Shown: in pieces, positions 46,845 through 55,603 of the stretch
Layout of the letters: each line of letters opens with the position of its first letter
Position numbering within the stretch: position 1 is the first letter of the stretch
DNA from: Nitrospira sp.
GTDB lineage: Bacteria > Nitrospirota > Nitrospiria > Nitrospirales > Nitrospiraceae
Length of the DNA stretch: 64,000 nt
Reading direction: 5' to 3'
Assembly (NCBI GenBank): GCA_030123565.1
Contig: CP126122.1
Span: 372,001-436,000 of the forward strand
The notes under the pieces: generated by a model
Told to the model about the DNA's origin: nothing
The model's database searches: none
Seen by the model: only the letters and a program-made list of their open reading frames with translations
Program-made: the position numbers and the translations under genes

Positions 46845-48317
46845 TCATTTTGGTGCGACGATGACTTCCACCGCATAGGTGTCGCCGACTGTCGTGAGGT
46901 CGGCCTCCAACCCGCGAGGATTTCCGATTCGTCCGTCCGGATCGTAGATGAAGCACAACAGAGTTTTTCCGTTCGGACGCGCGGAGTAATGGACCGCGTC
47001 CAACTTCACCTGCTCGGCGAGGTCTTTCGTGGTCAATCCCGGGCGGGTCTGTTTGACGACAACGGCCGTTCTGTCCCAATCGAGGAGGTAGGTGGTCCGT
47101 CGAGCGCCGTCGGCATAGTCCGGGCTCCATTCCTCTGTTCCGACTTCGTCGAATTGCAGGCGGAGGAGCGCATAGAACAGGTCCTGTAGGTCATACTCGT
47201 CGTTGATCTCCAACGTCGGACGGTATTCTTTCCGCAAGCGGAGTTGCCGGGCTACCAAATGGAATCGTGTACAGATTTTTCTGAGGAGGTCGCGCGTTGC
47301 ATCCTCCGTTCCGGCCGGAGGCTGAGTAACTGACGCAACAGGCGGTTCGATCCTCGAAGGTGGACGGTCACACTCTTTGGTCGCCATAGGAGAAATCTCC
47401 GGTGCGGGAAGGGTGGTGGATGGTTCCGCGGCTAGAGCAGGTCGTTCCTGCGCAAGGTCGGGGACCAGCGGCAGCGGTCGAAGGGGCAAGGGTGCGGGTG
47501 GAACGAACCCAGCGGCCTCCCCGTCGCTCGGCTGGTTCTCCTTCGGCGGGGCGGCTGCCGGGTCTGATGGGGCAGGCTGTTTCACTGCTTGCAGGATGGG
47601 TAGGATGGTCTCTTGCGGAATGACTGTTCGAAGCGACGGGGTTTCAGCAAGCGGGGCCGTGGCGGAGGCTGCTTCGGTCTGCCTGTTGTCAGGTCCCGGC
47701 GATGACGGTGGATCCGGTCGGCGAGGCATCGACGTGTCGCGAATCGGTTGTGGTGGAGGGGCGACGGTGGCCTGCGTGGGAGGCAGAGCGACCGGTACCG
47801 GCGTGGCTGGCGGAGGGACCGGTGGAATTGGCTGGTTGAGGGGGGGCGTCGTGGTTGGGACCGTGGGGGGAGTTTCCCGAACGGTCTCTACAGGAGCCGA
47901 ATCTGAAGCAGGTTGTGGGGGCACTGTTGTCGAAGGGGGCCCTATGTTCAACGGTTTAGGCGTTCCAGGTGAGGCGGGTTTGAGGCCTAAGAGGTCGGCC
48001 TTCTGGTGCTCCAGTGCGGCGATCAGTTCTTTCAAGAGCGCGGTGCTCTGTGCGGACTCCGTACGGGTGCCGATACGCAACTTGTGGTTCTTGTGGGTTT
48101 GGTATTCCGGCGACTTTTCGCCGAAGAGCCGTCGAATGGTCTCGCGCAAAGACAGTTCGGTTCTGGCGCGGACCGCCTCACCGTAGGGAAATCCATCACG
48201 GCTCAGGTCGTCGATGTGGGTGCTCAGTTCACGCAGCTTCGCGATGCCGCGCGTGAGTTCTTCTAGGGCATTCGGTTTTGCGCGATTGCGTGGTTCGCTG
48301 GTTTTGATTTTTGCCAT
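46845..48317 (-). CDS. Proline-rich protein with degenerate DpnII/MboI-like nuclease domain
   Basis: A 490-residue protein in three parts. Residues 1-100 are helical (ALEELTRGIAKLRELSTH, TELSLRETIRRLFGEKSPEY). Residues 110-335 form a Pro/Ala/Thr-rich linker. The C-terminal part from about 346 (TRFHLVARQLRLRKEYRPT, DEYDLQDLFYALLRLQFD, FIYDPDGRIGNPRGLEADL) matches my recollection of the PD-(D/E)XK fold of the DpnII/MboI type. In active relatives DFLL and (I/V)EVK carry the catalytic Asp and Glu. Here the positions are Thr409 (TYLLDWD) and Val420 (VVVK422), so the site looks dead. It may have kept only DNA binding. The long linker is unusual and the role is unknown. Confidence 0.6.
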   Translation of the reverse strand: MAKIKTSEPRNRAKPNALEELTRGIAKLRELSTHIDDLSRDGFPYGEAVRARTELSLRETIRRLFGEKSPEYQTHKNHKLRIGTRTESAQSTALLKELIAALEHQKADLLGLKPASPGTPKPLNIGPPSTTVPPQPASDSAPVETVRETPPTVPTTTPPLNQPIPPVPPPATPVPVALPPTQATVAPPPQPIRDTSMPRRPDPPSSPGPDNRQTEAASATAPLAETPSLRTVIPQETILPILQAVKQPAPSDPAAAPPKENQPSDGEAAGFVPPAPLPLRPLPLVPDLAQERPALAAEPSTTLPAPEISPMATKECDRPPSRIEPPVASVTQPPAGTEDATRDLLRKICTRFHLVARQLRLRKEYRPTLEINDEYDLQDLFYALLRLQFDEVGTEEWSPDYADGARRTTYLLDWDRTAVVVKQTRPGLTTKDLAEQVKLDAVHYSARPNGKTLLCFIYDPDGRIGNPRGLEADLTTVGDTYAVEVIVAPK

Positions 48318-48351
48318 CGGTGCCGTGCCTTTGCAGAAACAGGTCTATTCG

Positions 48352-48846
48352 TCAGTCGACCCACTCGACCTCCGTCTTGCCGGACGAAGTCGTTTTCTTC
48401 GTATCTGCCGCGGCGGGTGGGCCTGCCAGGACTTGCCGCACGAGGGTCAGGAGGGCCTCGCTGGTAAAGGGCTTTTGCAAAAACGGGAGCCCGCCCCGTG
48501 CGAGGCCGCGACTGTGTAATTCAGGACCGGGACTGCCGGACATGAGAATGATCCGGATCTCCCGCTTTTTCTCCAACAGTCGCTCGACCATATCGAGGCC
48601 GTTCACCCGAGGATAGGGATTTTTCTCGACGGAGAGTTGAAAGCCGGGCGGAGGGAGGAAGATATCGGTCAGGATGAGATGTACGGGGTCGGGATGTTCC
48701 TCATAGAGCTTGAGGGCTTCGGAACTTCCCGGCGCTTGGAGGACCGTATAGCCGGCCTCCCGCAACGGTTTCGTACAGAGGAGAAGGGTGGTGGGATCGT
48801 CGTCGACGATCAAAATGGTCGCGGCCTGTCGTGAACTGCTGGTCAT
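48352..48846 (-). CDS. Stand-alone response regulator receiver protein
   Basis: ATG 48846 follows GGAGGAG. The 164-residue protein is one receiver domain: TILIVDDDPTT with the acidic pair, phosphoacceptor Asp in HLILTDIFLPPPGF, and conserved Lys in PFLQKPFTSEAL. An insertion of about ten residues after the Asp (FQLSVEKNPYPRVNG) is not usual for receivers. A charged Thr/Ser/Lys tail closes it. No output domain is present, so it works through protein contacts or as phosphate sink. It is 34 bases upstream of the Pro-rich nuclease-fold gene and could be co-transcribed with it. Confidence 0.88.
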   Translation of the reverse strand: MTSSSRQAATILIVDDDPTTLLLCTKPLREAGYTVLQAPGSSEALKLYEEHPDPVHLILTDIFLPPPGFQLSVEKNPYPRVNGLDMVERLLEKKREIRIILMSGSPGPELHSRGLARGGLPFLQKPFTSEALLTLVRQVLAGPPAAADTKKTTSSGKTEVEWVD

Positions 48847-48912
48847 GGGGGGGCTCCTCCGTGCCGGCTGCTGCGGCACGTATGATGATGGTGACCTGTG
48901 AGGTACGCGCAT

Positions 48913-49761
48913 TTAGAACGGATGAGGGCGTTCCTTGAGGCGCTCATACTCACGTTGCTCACAGCTGCCTTGTTTGGGCCTGACTTGTTCCGGCACATCC
49001 GCGAAACGCAGCGCGCAATAACGCTGAGCCTGTCGATGTCGATCGAGGTCTTGCTGTTCCTCCAACTGTTGAAGACGGGCCGTGAGGTCGATGGCCGGAA
49101 GGTCCTTCTCCGACGGTTTGTCCGGTTGTGGGACATTCGATGTGTCTTCGCTGGATCGTGGATGCGGGCCGTTCAATCGCCAACGTGTGAGGACATCGTC
49201 TTGATTGAACACGATGGTCAATCCGAATTGGGAGTAGTCCCAGACCAGTTCACCCCTGTCCGGATGCGCCAGGATGGAACGGGGAAGCCCGTACCGATTC
49301 CACACTTCATCGCGCAACATTCCCACTCGCGGCGTCAGATTTCGGATCGCATGGATTTGCGCGAGAATCGGAGACATGTCCGTTTGTCTCCCGGGGCCTG
49401 CCCGTTTCGTGAGTGTTTCCAGCGCTGTTCGAGGGGCGCGCAACAGTCGCCATACCGTGACGAGTCCTGTCGGGCAGTCGGGAGGATGGGGATCTTCGAA
49501 AACCATTTGTGTGTCCAGCGGGAATCCGGCGATTTCCTGGGCTCGCGTGAAATTTTTGACTTCCTGGACGGCGGCCACGTAGGCACGTTGCCGTCCGTCT
49601 TCCATGGTGGGAGCGCAGGAAGCTCGCCCGGTGAAGAAGATATCGTCGCCGAAGTGAAACGAGGCTTGTTCCGTCCAGAATGGGCGATTCTCAGCGGCTG
49701 TAGCCGTCGAAGCGACGAGAAGGATCACGGTGAGAAGCGCAATCATGATGGGCTGGACCAT
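48913..49761 (-). CDS. Exported protein with BamE/SmpA-like segment
   Basis: I start at ATG 49761 (MVQPIMIALLTVILLVAST), where a signal peptide begins; the longer frame upstream is Pro/Ser-rich without signal. The 282-residue product has a first domain with RQRAYVAAVQEVKNFTRAQ, then GMLRDEVWNRYGLPRSILAH and RGELVWDYSQFGLTIVF, which look like the GxxxxxVxxxxGxP and WxY wording of BamE/SmpA-type domains. A Gln/Arg-rich tail with two Cys closes it. The function may be in the outer-membrane or periplasmic space; it is not established. Confidence 0.6.
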   Translation of the reverse strand: MVQPIMIALLTVILLVASTATAAENRPFWTEQASFHFGDDIFFTGRASCAPTMEDGRQRAYVAAVQEVKNFTRAQEIAGFPLDTQMVFEDPHPPDCPTGLVTVWRLLRAPRTALETLTKRAGPGRQTDMSPILAQIHAIRNLTPRVGMLRDEVWNRYGLPRSILAHPDRGELVWDYSQFGLTIVFNQDDVLTRWRLNGPHPRSSEDTSNVPQPDKPSEKDLPAIDLTARLQQLEEQQDLDRHRQAQRYCALRFADVPEQVRPKQGSCEQREYERLKERPHPF

Positions 49762-49933
49762 AGGGGTGCCTGAGGAACGGTGTGGTCTGTGGGCACTCTT
49801 CGCAGTATAACGCGCAGCCGGATAAAATCGACAAAAGAGCGATTTTGCGCTCAAGGACGATGAGGTCGAGAACGTGGTCGCCGGAGGGAAAACGTCGGCT
49901 CGTGGGTCGTCGGACAGGCGAAATGGAGACGAG

Positions 49934-50623
49934 TCAGTAATTTGTGGAGGTGGTTGAACTCTGGCTGCCGGACGCAGGGGGGTGGGCCTGGGTTTTGGGA
50001 GAACCCACTTCACTCGTCATGAGGCCGGACCCCGGAGGACAGACGTTTTCCGGGGCAACGGCGCCCGGGTTGCGCATGCCCCAGGCTGTGGCGAGGGCGT
50101 GACAAGTGAGGAGGCTGATGCCTTCTTCGATATTCCCGAAGCGTTCGGTGGACTGGGCCTTGCCGCTCCATTCGATTTCACCGGTATTAACGTCGACGGC
50201 GCGGAGCGCGATCGTGGCCGAATAGACTTTCTGGCTTTGCGGAAAACCTGTGCTCCAATTCAAGGCTTCCCACGATCCCACTTCGGCATTGGTAAAGACG
50301 ACCAACCGCGCCCCCACCAGTTTGGCCATCCGCAGCACGTCCGTTTCAATATATTGATAGCCTGTAAGGCTCACCTTTTGGTCGGCCGCGGCCTGCAGCA
50401 CCTTGGTTTGGTCTACGACGAGAATCCCCTTCTTGAGCAGCCAGGTGCTGGCGCTCTGGATTGTATCGGGGCGTCCGCCCCAGACGACCGCCCTGGTGTA
50501 GGGCGACGGCAGTTTGGCATGGAAACCGTCCGTAATCGGAGTTTCCACGAACGCGTAGCCTCGACAGCCGCTCGTCGCCAGCAGGAGGGTGCACAGAACT
50601 ATGACAGGATTCACCGATTTCAT
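49934..50623 (-). CDS. Lipoprotein, possible curli CsgG-like fold
   Basis: A 229-residue protein with lipobox LLATSGC (Cys 20). The mature part contains STWLLKKGILVVDQTKVLQA, an alpha/beta segment KLVGARLVVFTNAEV and ATIALRAVDVNTGEIEWSG. These phrases (a helix with a GADxVVxG-like strand, then RxVDVxTGEI) are typical of CsgG/DUF799-like lipoproteins that bind nucleotide-like folds at the outer membrane. The C-terminus is Ser/Thr/Pro-rich. It is not a full CsgG and has no curli genes nearby. Confidence 0.6.
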   Translation of the reverse strand: MKSVNPVIVLCTLLLATSGCRGYAFVETPITDGFHAKLPSPYTRAVVWGGRPDTIQSASTWLLKKGILVVDQTKVLQAAADQKVSLTGYQYIETDVLRMAKLVGARLVVFTNAEVGSWEALNWSTGFPQSQKVYSATIALRAVDVNTGEIEWSGKAQSTERFGNIEEGISLLTCHALATAWGMRNPGAVAPENVCPPGSGLMTSEVGSPKTQAHPPASGSQSSTTSTNY

Positions 50624-51066
50624 CAGTCTCTTAGCTATAGAATTTTCCTGGAACCGTCAACGTGAAACTTTCTTTCATCAACAACGGCAGGTGGTCTTAC
50701 GCGTGGAATGATGCCTGTATCGACGGTCGGCATTATACATGAACGGCTCACCATGGTGCGGACGAAGTTGTCGGCAGCGTCGGGGGCGTCTGACGCTTGT
50801 CTCTGCGTTCGTGCGCCCTCCATCCATCGGTAACAGAGCCGCCGGAGACTCACAAGATCTCGATGTTGAGTGACAATGGGGTAACGTCTTGATTCTCATG
50901 GACGAGGTTGGCGGAGCGAGGTCAATCCCCCCGCTTCGCGCCAAGCAGCGATGGAAAGAACTGTGCAATCAGAACATTTTGCGCTGAGCCGGAAGACCTA
51001 AGGGTGGTCGTGCAGAAGGACGAAGTGCCCGTAAGATCGGGGCGGAACCCAGGTTGCGGGCGAGGG
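50624..51066. other. Intergenic stretch, nothing recognised
   Basis: About 440 bases between the end of the RND operon and the start of a lipoprotein gene, all on the minus strand. The composition is mixed and there is no open frame with a ribosome site and protein-like pattern. The promoter of the lipoprotein gene should be near 50630-50700. No hairpin with a T-run was seen after the outer-membrane gene. Confidence 0.5.
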
Positions 51067-52656
51067 TCAACGAACGGCGGGCTTGGTCAGATCATTATTC
51101 ACCCAGTTATTCGGTGCATTGACATCGATACCGCCTGCCGCCGGCGGCTTATCGAGATTCGTATATTGAAACGTTCCGAACGGTTGGATCTGCTCGTCCG
51201 TCGGCAATTGATTGCGGTTCCAGCCCCCGCCGAGGGCCCGGATGAGTGCCACCGAGGATCTCAGCAGTTCGGCCTTGATCTGCACGGAATCGATGCGCGC
51301 GATGAGCGTGGCGACCTGCGCGTAGATGAGTTCAAGGCTGGAAGCCAAGCCACCCTGATATAGTTCCATGGTGAGATCTTGTGTTTTCTGTGTCGCTCCG
51401 ACGGCCGCGTCTTGCCGGTTGGCCGCGACGGTCAATCGGTTGGTCAGGCTCAAATTGTTCTCGACTTCGCGAAAAGCATTCAACACCGCCGAACGGTAGC
51501 GGTCTTCCGTCTCGCGATAGGCCGACCAGGACTGCTGCAATTGGGCGCGGCGATAGCCGGCCTGGAAGAGCGGCAGCGACACCGCGGAGCCATAGGACCA
51601 GAAACTGTTCGCGAGCTTGATGAGATTGAAGCCGTTATCTTCGAACCCGCCTCCGAGGTTGAACGACACATTGGGGAAAAAGGCGGCGCGGGCGATGCCG
51701 ATCGCGCGGTTGGCCTGCGCCATTCGGCGCTCCATCCCCGCGATGTCGGGCCGACGCTCCAGCAAGGTGGACGGGATGGTCTGTGGAATCGTGAAATTCT
51801 CCACCCGCAGGACATCGACCGGGTCGATCTTGAAACTGGCCGGCGCCATGTTGAGCAGGATGGCGATCGCTTGTTCCGTCACTTGGCGCTGTCCTTGAAT
51901 CTGAGCGTACTTGGTCTCGGTGCTGAACAGCAGCGATTCGACCCGCGCGACGTCCAGGGCCGATGCGATCGCGCCGGCGAACTGCGCGTTCACGAGTTTC
52001 AACGAATTTCTGTAGAGGTCGATCGATTGGGCGTAGATCGCGCTTTGGGCGTCGTATCCGCGCAGTGTGAAATAATTCGCCGCGACTTCCGCCTGCAGGC
52101 TGAGGCGGGCGAGGCCCCAGTCGGCGGCGCGTTCTTCGGCGCGATAGAGTTCCACGCGCGTGGTATTGCGAAGCTGCGACCAGAAATCAGGCTCCCAGGA
52201 CGCGAGCCCCCCGCCGTACACGGTCGTCCCGAACTCCGAAATATTGGGGGGACGAAAGAGTTTATCGACGGATTGCTTGTTGTCCGAAGCGCCGATCTCC
52301 AGGCCGATCCGAGGAAGGTACTGCGAGCGGGCCCTCATCATCACATCGCGGGCCTGGACGAACCGTTCGGCGGCGGCCTGCAAATCCGGATTGGCCGCCA
52401 TGGCTTGCTCCTCAAGCCTGTTCAGGACCGGATCGTTAAATTCTTTCCACCAGTCCAGGCGCAATTCACCGTCCGACGGCTTCGCCTCGACGAAAGGGCT
52501 CGATCCATGCCATGAGACGGGGACGACGTATTGCGGCGGATCATACGTCGGCGCCAGATCGGCGGCAGGAAACGTGTTGCAAGCTGACAAGCTGAGCGCC
52601 AGCAAGAGCATGCCGCTGCTCCGCGCGCAAGCCGGAAGGATGCAGGCCATGGTCAC
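51067..52656 (-). CDS. RND efflux outer-membrane lipoprotein (TolC/NodT-like)
   Basis: GTG 52656 overlaps the adaptor stop by one base; ATG 52650 is also possible. Lipobox LALSLSAC precedes the mature protein. The 529 residues contain two repeats of the OEP fold (NPDLQAAAERFVQARDVMMR, ATLIARIDSVQIKAELLRS) and the NodT-like wording ERRPDIAGMERRMAQANRAIG and FWSYGSAVSLPLFQAG. It forms the exit duct of a tripartite pump with the adaptor and permease genes upstream. A C-terminal 50-residue tail is polar and Asn/Pro-rich. Confidence 0.93.
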   Translation of the reverse strand: MTMACILPACARSSGMLLLALSLSACNTFPAADLAPTYDPPQYVVPVSWHGSSPFVEAKPSDGELRLDWWKEFNDPVLNRLEEQAMAANPDLQAAAERFVQARDVMMRARSQYLPRIGLEIGASDNKQSVDKLFRPPNISEFGTTVYGGGLASWEPDFWSQLRNTTRVELYRAEERAADWGLARLSLQAEVAANYFTLRGYDAQSAIYAQSIDLYRNSLKLVNAQFAGAIASALDVARVESLLFSTETKYAQIQGQRQVTEQAIAILLNMAPASFKIDPVDVLRVENFTIPQTIPSTLLERRPDIAGMERRMAQANRAIGIARAAFFPNVSFNLGGGFEDNGFNLIKLANSFWSYGSAVSLPLFQAGYRRAQLQQSWSAYRETEDRYRSAVLNAFREVENNLSLTNRLTVAANRQDAAVGATQKTQDLTMELYQGGLASSLELIYAQVATLIARIDSVQIKAELLRSSVALIRALGGGWNRNQLPTDEQIQPFGTFQYTNLDKPPAAGGIDVNAPNNWVNNDLTKPAVR

Positions 52657-53885
52657 TATGACGCTTCCTTTGATGCTTCCTTTAAAGGCTCGTTTGGCGC
52701 TTCTTTTGAGTCGGCTGGTCCTTTATTGACAAGATCATAACCGGGCGCCGGCGTCACGACGCGCACCTTGTCGCCTTCGAGCAACGCGGCGCTCGGGTTG
52801 TTCACGATGCGGTCGCTCGTGGAAATCCCTTCTGCCACTTCGACGGCGTTGTCCATGAGTTTGCTCACGGTGATCGGTTGTAAGTGTATTCGGTCGTCAT
52901 CCGTCACCATGGCCACTTGCGTGCCGTGCTCCTGGAACACCAACGCGGTGGACGGAATCATGAAGACTTGCCTATCGACCGGCGCCGTCAGGTGGACCTG
53001 GGCATAAGAGCCGGGCCAGAGCGCTCGGTCTTCATTCTCGATCGTAAACACCGTCACCGCGGTACGCGTGCCCACATCGAATCCTCGGGCGACGGTCAGG
53101 AATTGCGCGTTGAAATGACGATTGGGCAATTGCGGCACAGTCACGTCGGCCGTCAGGCCCGGCTGGAGGAAAGGCCCGAACGTCTCCGGCACGCTGACGA
53201 AGAGGCGCAGCATATGGACGTCGGCCACCGTAAAGAGGTTGGTGATCGCATTCGGGGTGCTGATATTGCCTTCTTTACTGACCAAGTCGCCGACGTTGAT
53301 GGTGCGCTGGGTCACCACGCCGTCGAAGGGCGCGACGATCGTTTTGAACCGAATGAACGCTTCGATGTTCCTGACCTTTTGTTCCGCCGCCTTGACCTTC
53401 GCCGCTTCGGCTTTCAGGTTTTGTTCCTGCACCGTGATCGACTGCTCGGAGACCGCATGATTCGGGCGCAACGCGATCCAACGCTTCGCGGTCACTTCGG
53501 CCAACTTATACCTGGCGCGCTCCGTGTCCAGATCCGCCTTGGCCTGCGCATATTCGGCGTCGAGATCAGGCGCATTGATTTCGGCGAGGATGTCGCCTTT
53601 CTTGACCTGGTCTCCGTAGTCCTTGTACCACATCTTCACATAGCCCGTGACGCGCGCGTACATCGGCGCCTCGTACCAGCCCACAATGTTGCCGGGAAGC
53701 GTAATGGTCTCGGTCGATGCCCCAGGCTTTGGATTGACGACGGCCACGGTGGGGATAGCGTCTTCGTGCGTCTTCTCGCGCAGCAGAGCGGCGTCGCTCC
53801 TGCTCTCATACACCCGATAGCCGATATAGAACACACACAAGAGGATCGCTGAAAAGGCAATGCCTCGTCCACCGAATGTCTTCAT
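52656..53885 (-). CDS. RND efflux periplasmic adaptor (membrane fusion protein)
   Basis: ATG 53885 overlaps the permease stop by four bases (ATGA). The 409-residue protein has an N-terminal signal anchor (AFSAILLCVFYIGYRVY), the biotinyl-like hairpin VTGYVKMWYKDYGDQVKKGD and INAPDLDAEYAQA, coiled-coil arms (about 110-165), and the beta-barrel part FKTIVAPFDGVVTQRTINVG. It links the inner-membrane permease to the outer-membrane channel. The last 40 residues are a Lys/Glu/Ala/Ser extension (SKEAPNEPLKEASKEAS). Confidence 0.93.
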   Translation of the reverse strand: MKTFGGRGIAFSAILLCVFYIGYRVYESRSDAALLREKTHEDAIPTVAVVNPKPGASTETITLPGNIVGWYEAPMYARVTGYVKMWYKDYGDQVKKGDILAEINAPDLDAEYAQAKADLDTERARYKLAEVTAKRWIALRPNHAVSEQSITVQEQNLKAEAAKVKAAEQKVRNIEAFIRFKTIVAPFDGVVTQRTINVGDLVSKEGNISTPNAITNLFTVADVHMLRLFVSVPETFGPFLQPGLTADVTVPQLPNRHFNAQFLTVARGFDVGTRTAVTVFTIENEDRALWPGSYAQVHLTAPVDRQVFMIPSTALVFQEHGTQVAMVTDDDRIHLQPITVSKLMDNAVEVAEGISTSDRIVNNPSAALLEGDKVRVVTPAPGYDLVNKGPADSKEAPNEPLKEASKEAS

Positions 53886-55603
53886 GATGAGGTCTGTCCC
53901 TTTTGCCGATCCGTTCGCCGGGTGTAGAGGATAGCATACACGCAGGGTACAAAAAACAGGGTGAAGAGGGTGGCAACGAGCAGGCCGCCGATGACGGCGC
54001 GGCCCAGCGGCGCATTCTGGGAATAGCCCGTCGCCATGGGGACCATCCCCATGATCATGGCCGAGGCCGTCATGAGCACCGGACGTAAACGGGTCTTCCC
54101 GGCTTCGATCGCGGCCAAGATCGCGTCGCCGTGTTCTTGGAGCCGCTCGCGCGCATAGGACACGACGAGGATCGAATTGGCGGTTCCCGTGCCCATGGTC
54201 ATGATGGCGCCGGTCAGCGCGGGCTCCGACAGACGCGTATGGGTCAGGAACAGGGCCCACGCGATGCCCGCCAAGGCGCCTGGCAAGGCCGTAATGATGA
54301 TAAACGGATCGAGCCAGGATTGGAAGTTGACGACGATCAACAGATAGACCAGCACGACCGCGGCGAGCAGTCCGAAGATCAGCTCGGCATACGCCTCGTA
54401 CATTAGGGAGGCCTGGCCATGGATTTCGAGCTCCGCGCTGCGGGGCTTCTCGTGCTCCATGCTCTTGGCGACCTTCTGGACATCCGCCAGCACCCCCCCG
54501 AGGTCGCGCCCTTCGGCGGAGACATAGATGTCGAACAGCGGCATGATGTTCGCGTGGGTGATCACGCCAGGCGTGCCCTCCGCTGAAATGTCGGCTACAT
54601 TGCCGAGCAATTGCACACCATGATGACCGTTCGAAGAGTCGCTCGCGGTATCGACCGGGACGGTTTTGAGGCTATTGACACTGTTGATCTGTGCCTGCGG
54701 CGTATAGACATTGATCAGGTATGACATGCCGGTACTGGGGTCGAGCCAATAGATCTGGTCGACCTGTTGGCTTCCGGCCGTCGTCATGAGCAGATTGTCG
54801 GCCATGTCCTTCAGGGTCGCATTGACACCGAGTCCGAACGTGCGGTTGCCTTCGACCATGAGGGTCGGCGTGCGCATCGTCTGCTGGATGACGACGTCTA
54901 CGGCGCCGGGGATTTCACGGAACTTGCCCACCAATTTGCGGGCGAATTCGTAGTTGGGGTACATGTCCGGGCCGTTGATCTGCACGTCGATCGGTGCAGG
55001 CGCGCCGAAGTTGAGAATTTTTGCGGTCAGGTCGGACGGCTGGAACGTGAATTCGGTTCCCGGATAGCGTTCCTTCAAGCCCTTGCGGAGGATGCTGCGG
55101 TAGTCCCACACCGGCGACTTTTCGTCATTCAAGAGGATCGTCAGGTCACAATCTTGGGATCCAATGGTCGGCGTCGGGATGAAGGCGAGGTTGTGCGGTC
55201 CGACCGGCAGGCCGCAATTACTGACGATGTTTTCGACATGACCGGGCAGCAATTCCTCGATGCTGTTAGAAACCAGCGTGGCAATGCGTCCTGACACCTC
55301 GATGCGTGTCCCGAGGGGCGCCCGCATATGCATCTGAATGACCCCCGACCTGATCTCGGGGAAATAATCGCGCCCGAGGAAGAAGAAGAGGGACAGGGAG
55401 CTCAGCGCCATGACCAGAGCGATCGTGACGAAGGTGTTGCGATGAGCGATCACCTGTTCAAGCAGCGCGCCGTAGCCTTCGCGAAACCGATCGAAGCGGC
55501 GCTCGAACCCCTTCTGAAAGCGGACGAAGGGGTTCCGCGAGGAGGCCGCGTCGGGCTGTCCGTGCTGGTCATGCTGCTGCGACATGTGGTGCCTCGTTGT
55601 CAT
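53882..55603 (-). CDS. RND permease, C-terminal half
   Basis: This 573-residue product equals the second half of an AcrB-type permease: TM helix 7 (IALVMALSSLSLFFFLGRDY), the periplasmic loop with the second porter part, and helices 8-12 ending FFVPCVYAILYTRR. Two starts are possible, ATG 55603 and ATG 55585 (MSQQHDQH). It overlaps the N-terminal-half gene by 35 bases in another frame. Where AcrB has the essential Lys940 the sequence reads TANSILV, a change known in some pump subgroups. Alone it cannot transport; it must assemble with one of the two N-halves. Confidence 0.85.
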   Translation of the reverse strand: MTTRHHMSQQHDQHGQPDAASSRNPFVRFQKGFERRFDRFREGYGALLEQVIAHRNTFVTIALVMALSSLSLFFFLGRDYFPEIRSGVIQMHMRAPLGTRIEVSGRIATLVSNSIEELLPGHVENIVSNCGLPVGPHNLAFIPTPTIGSQDCDLTILLNDEKSPVWDYRSILRKGLKERYPGTEFTFQPSDLTAKILNFGAPAPIDVQINGPDMYPNYEFARKLVGKFREIPGAVDVVIQQTMRTPTLMVEGNRTFGLGVNATLKDMADNLLMTTAGSQQVDQIYWLDPSTGMSYLINVYTPQAQINSVNSLKTVPVDTASDSSNGHHGVQLLGNVADISAEGTPGVITHANIMPLFDIYVSAEGRDLGGVLADVQKVAKSMEHEKPRSAELEIHGQASLMYEAYAELIFGLLAAVVLVYLLIVVNFQSWLDPFIIITALPGALAGIAWALFLTHTRLSEPALTGAIMTMGTGTANSILVVSYARERLQEHGDAILAAIEAGKTRLRPVLMTASAMIMGMVPMATGYSQNAPLGRAVIGGLLVATLFTLFFVPCVYAILYTRRTDRQKGQTSS

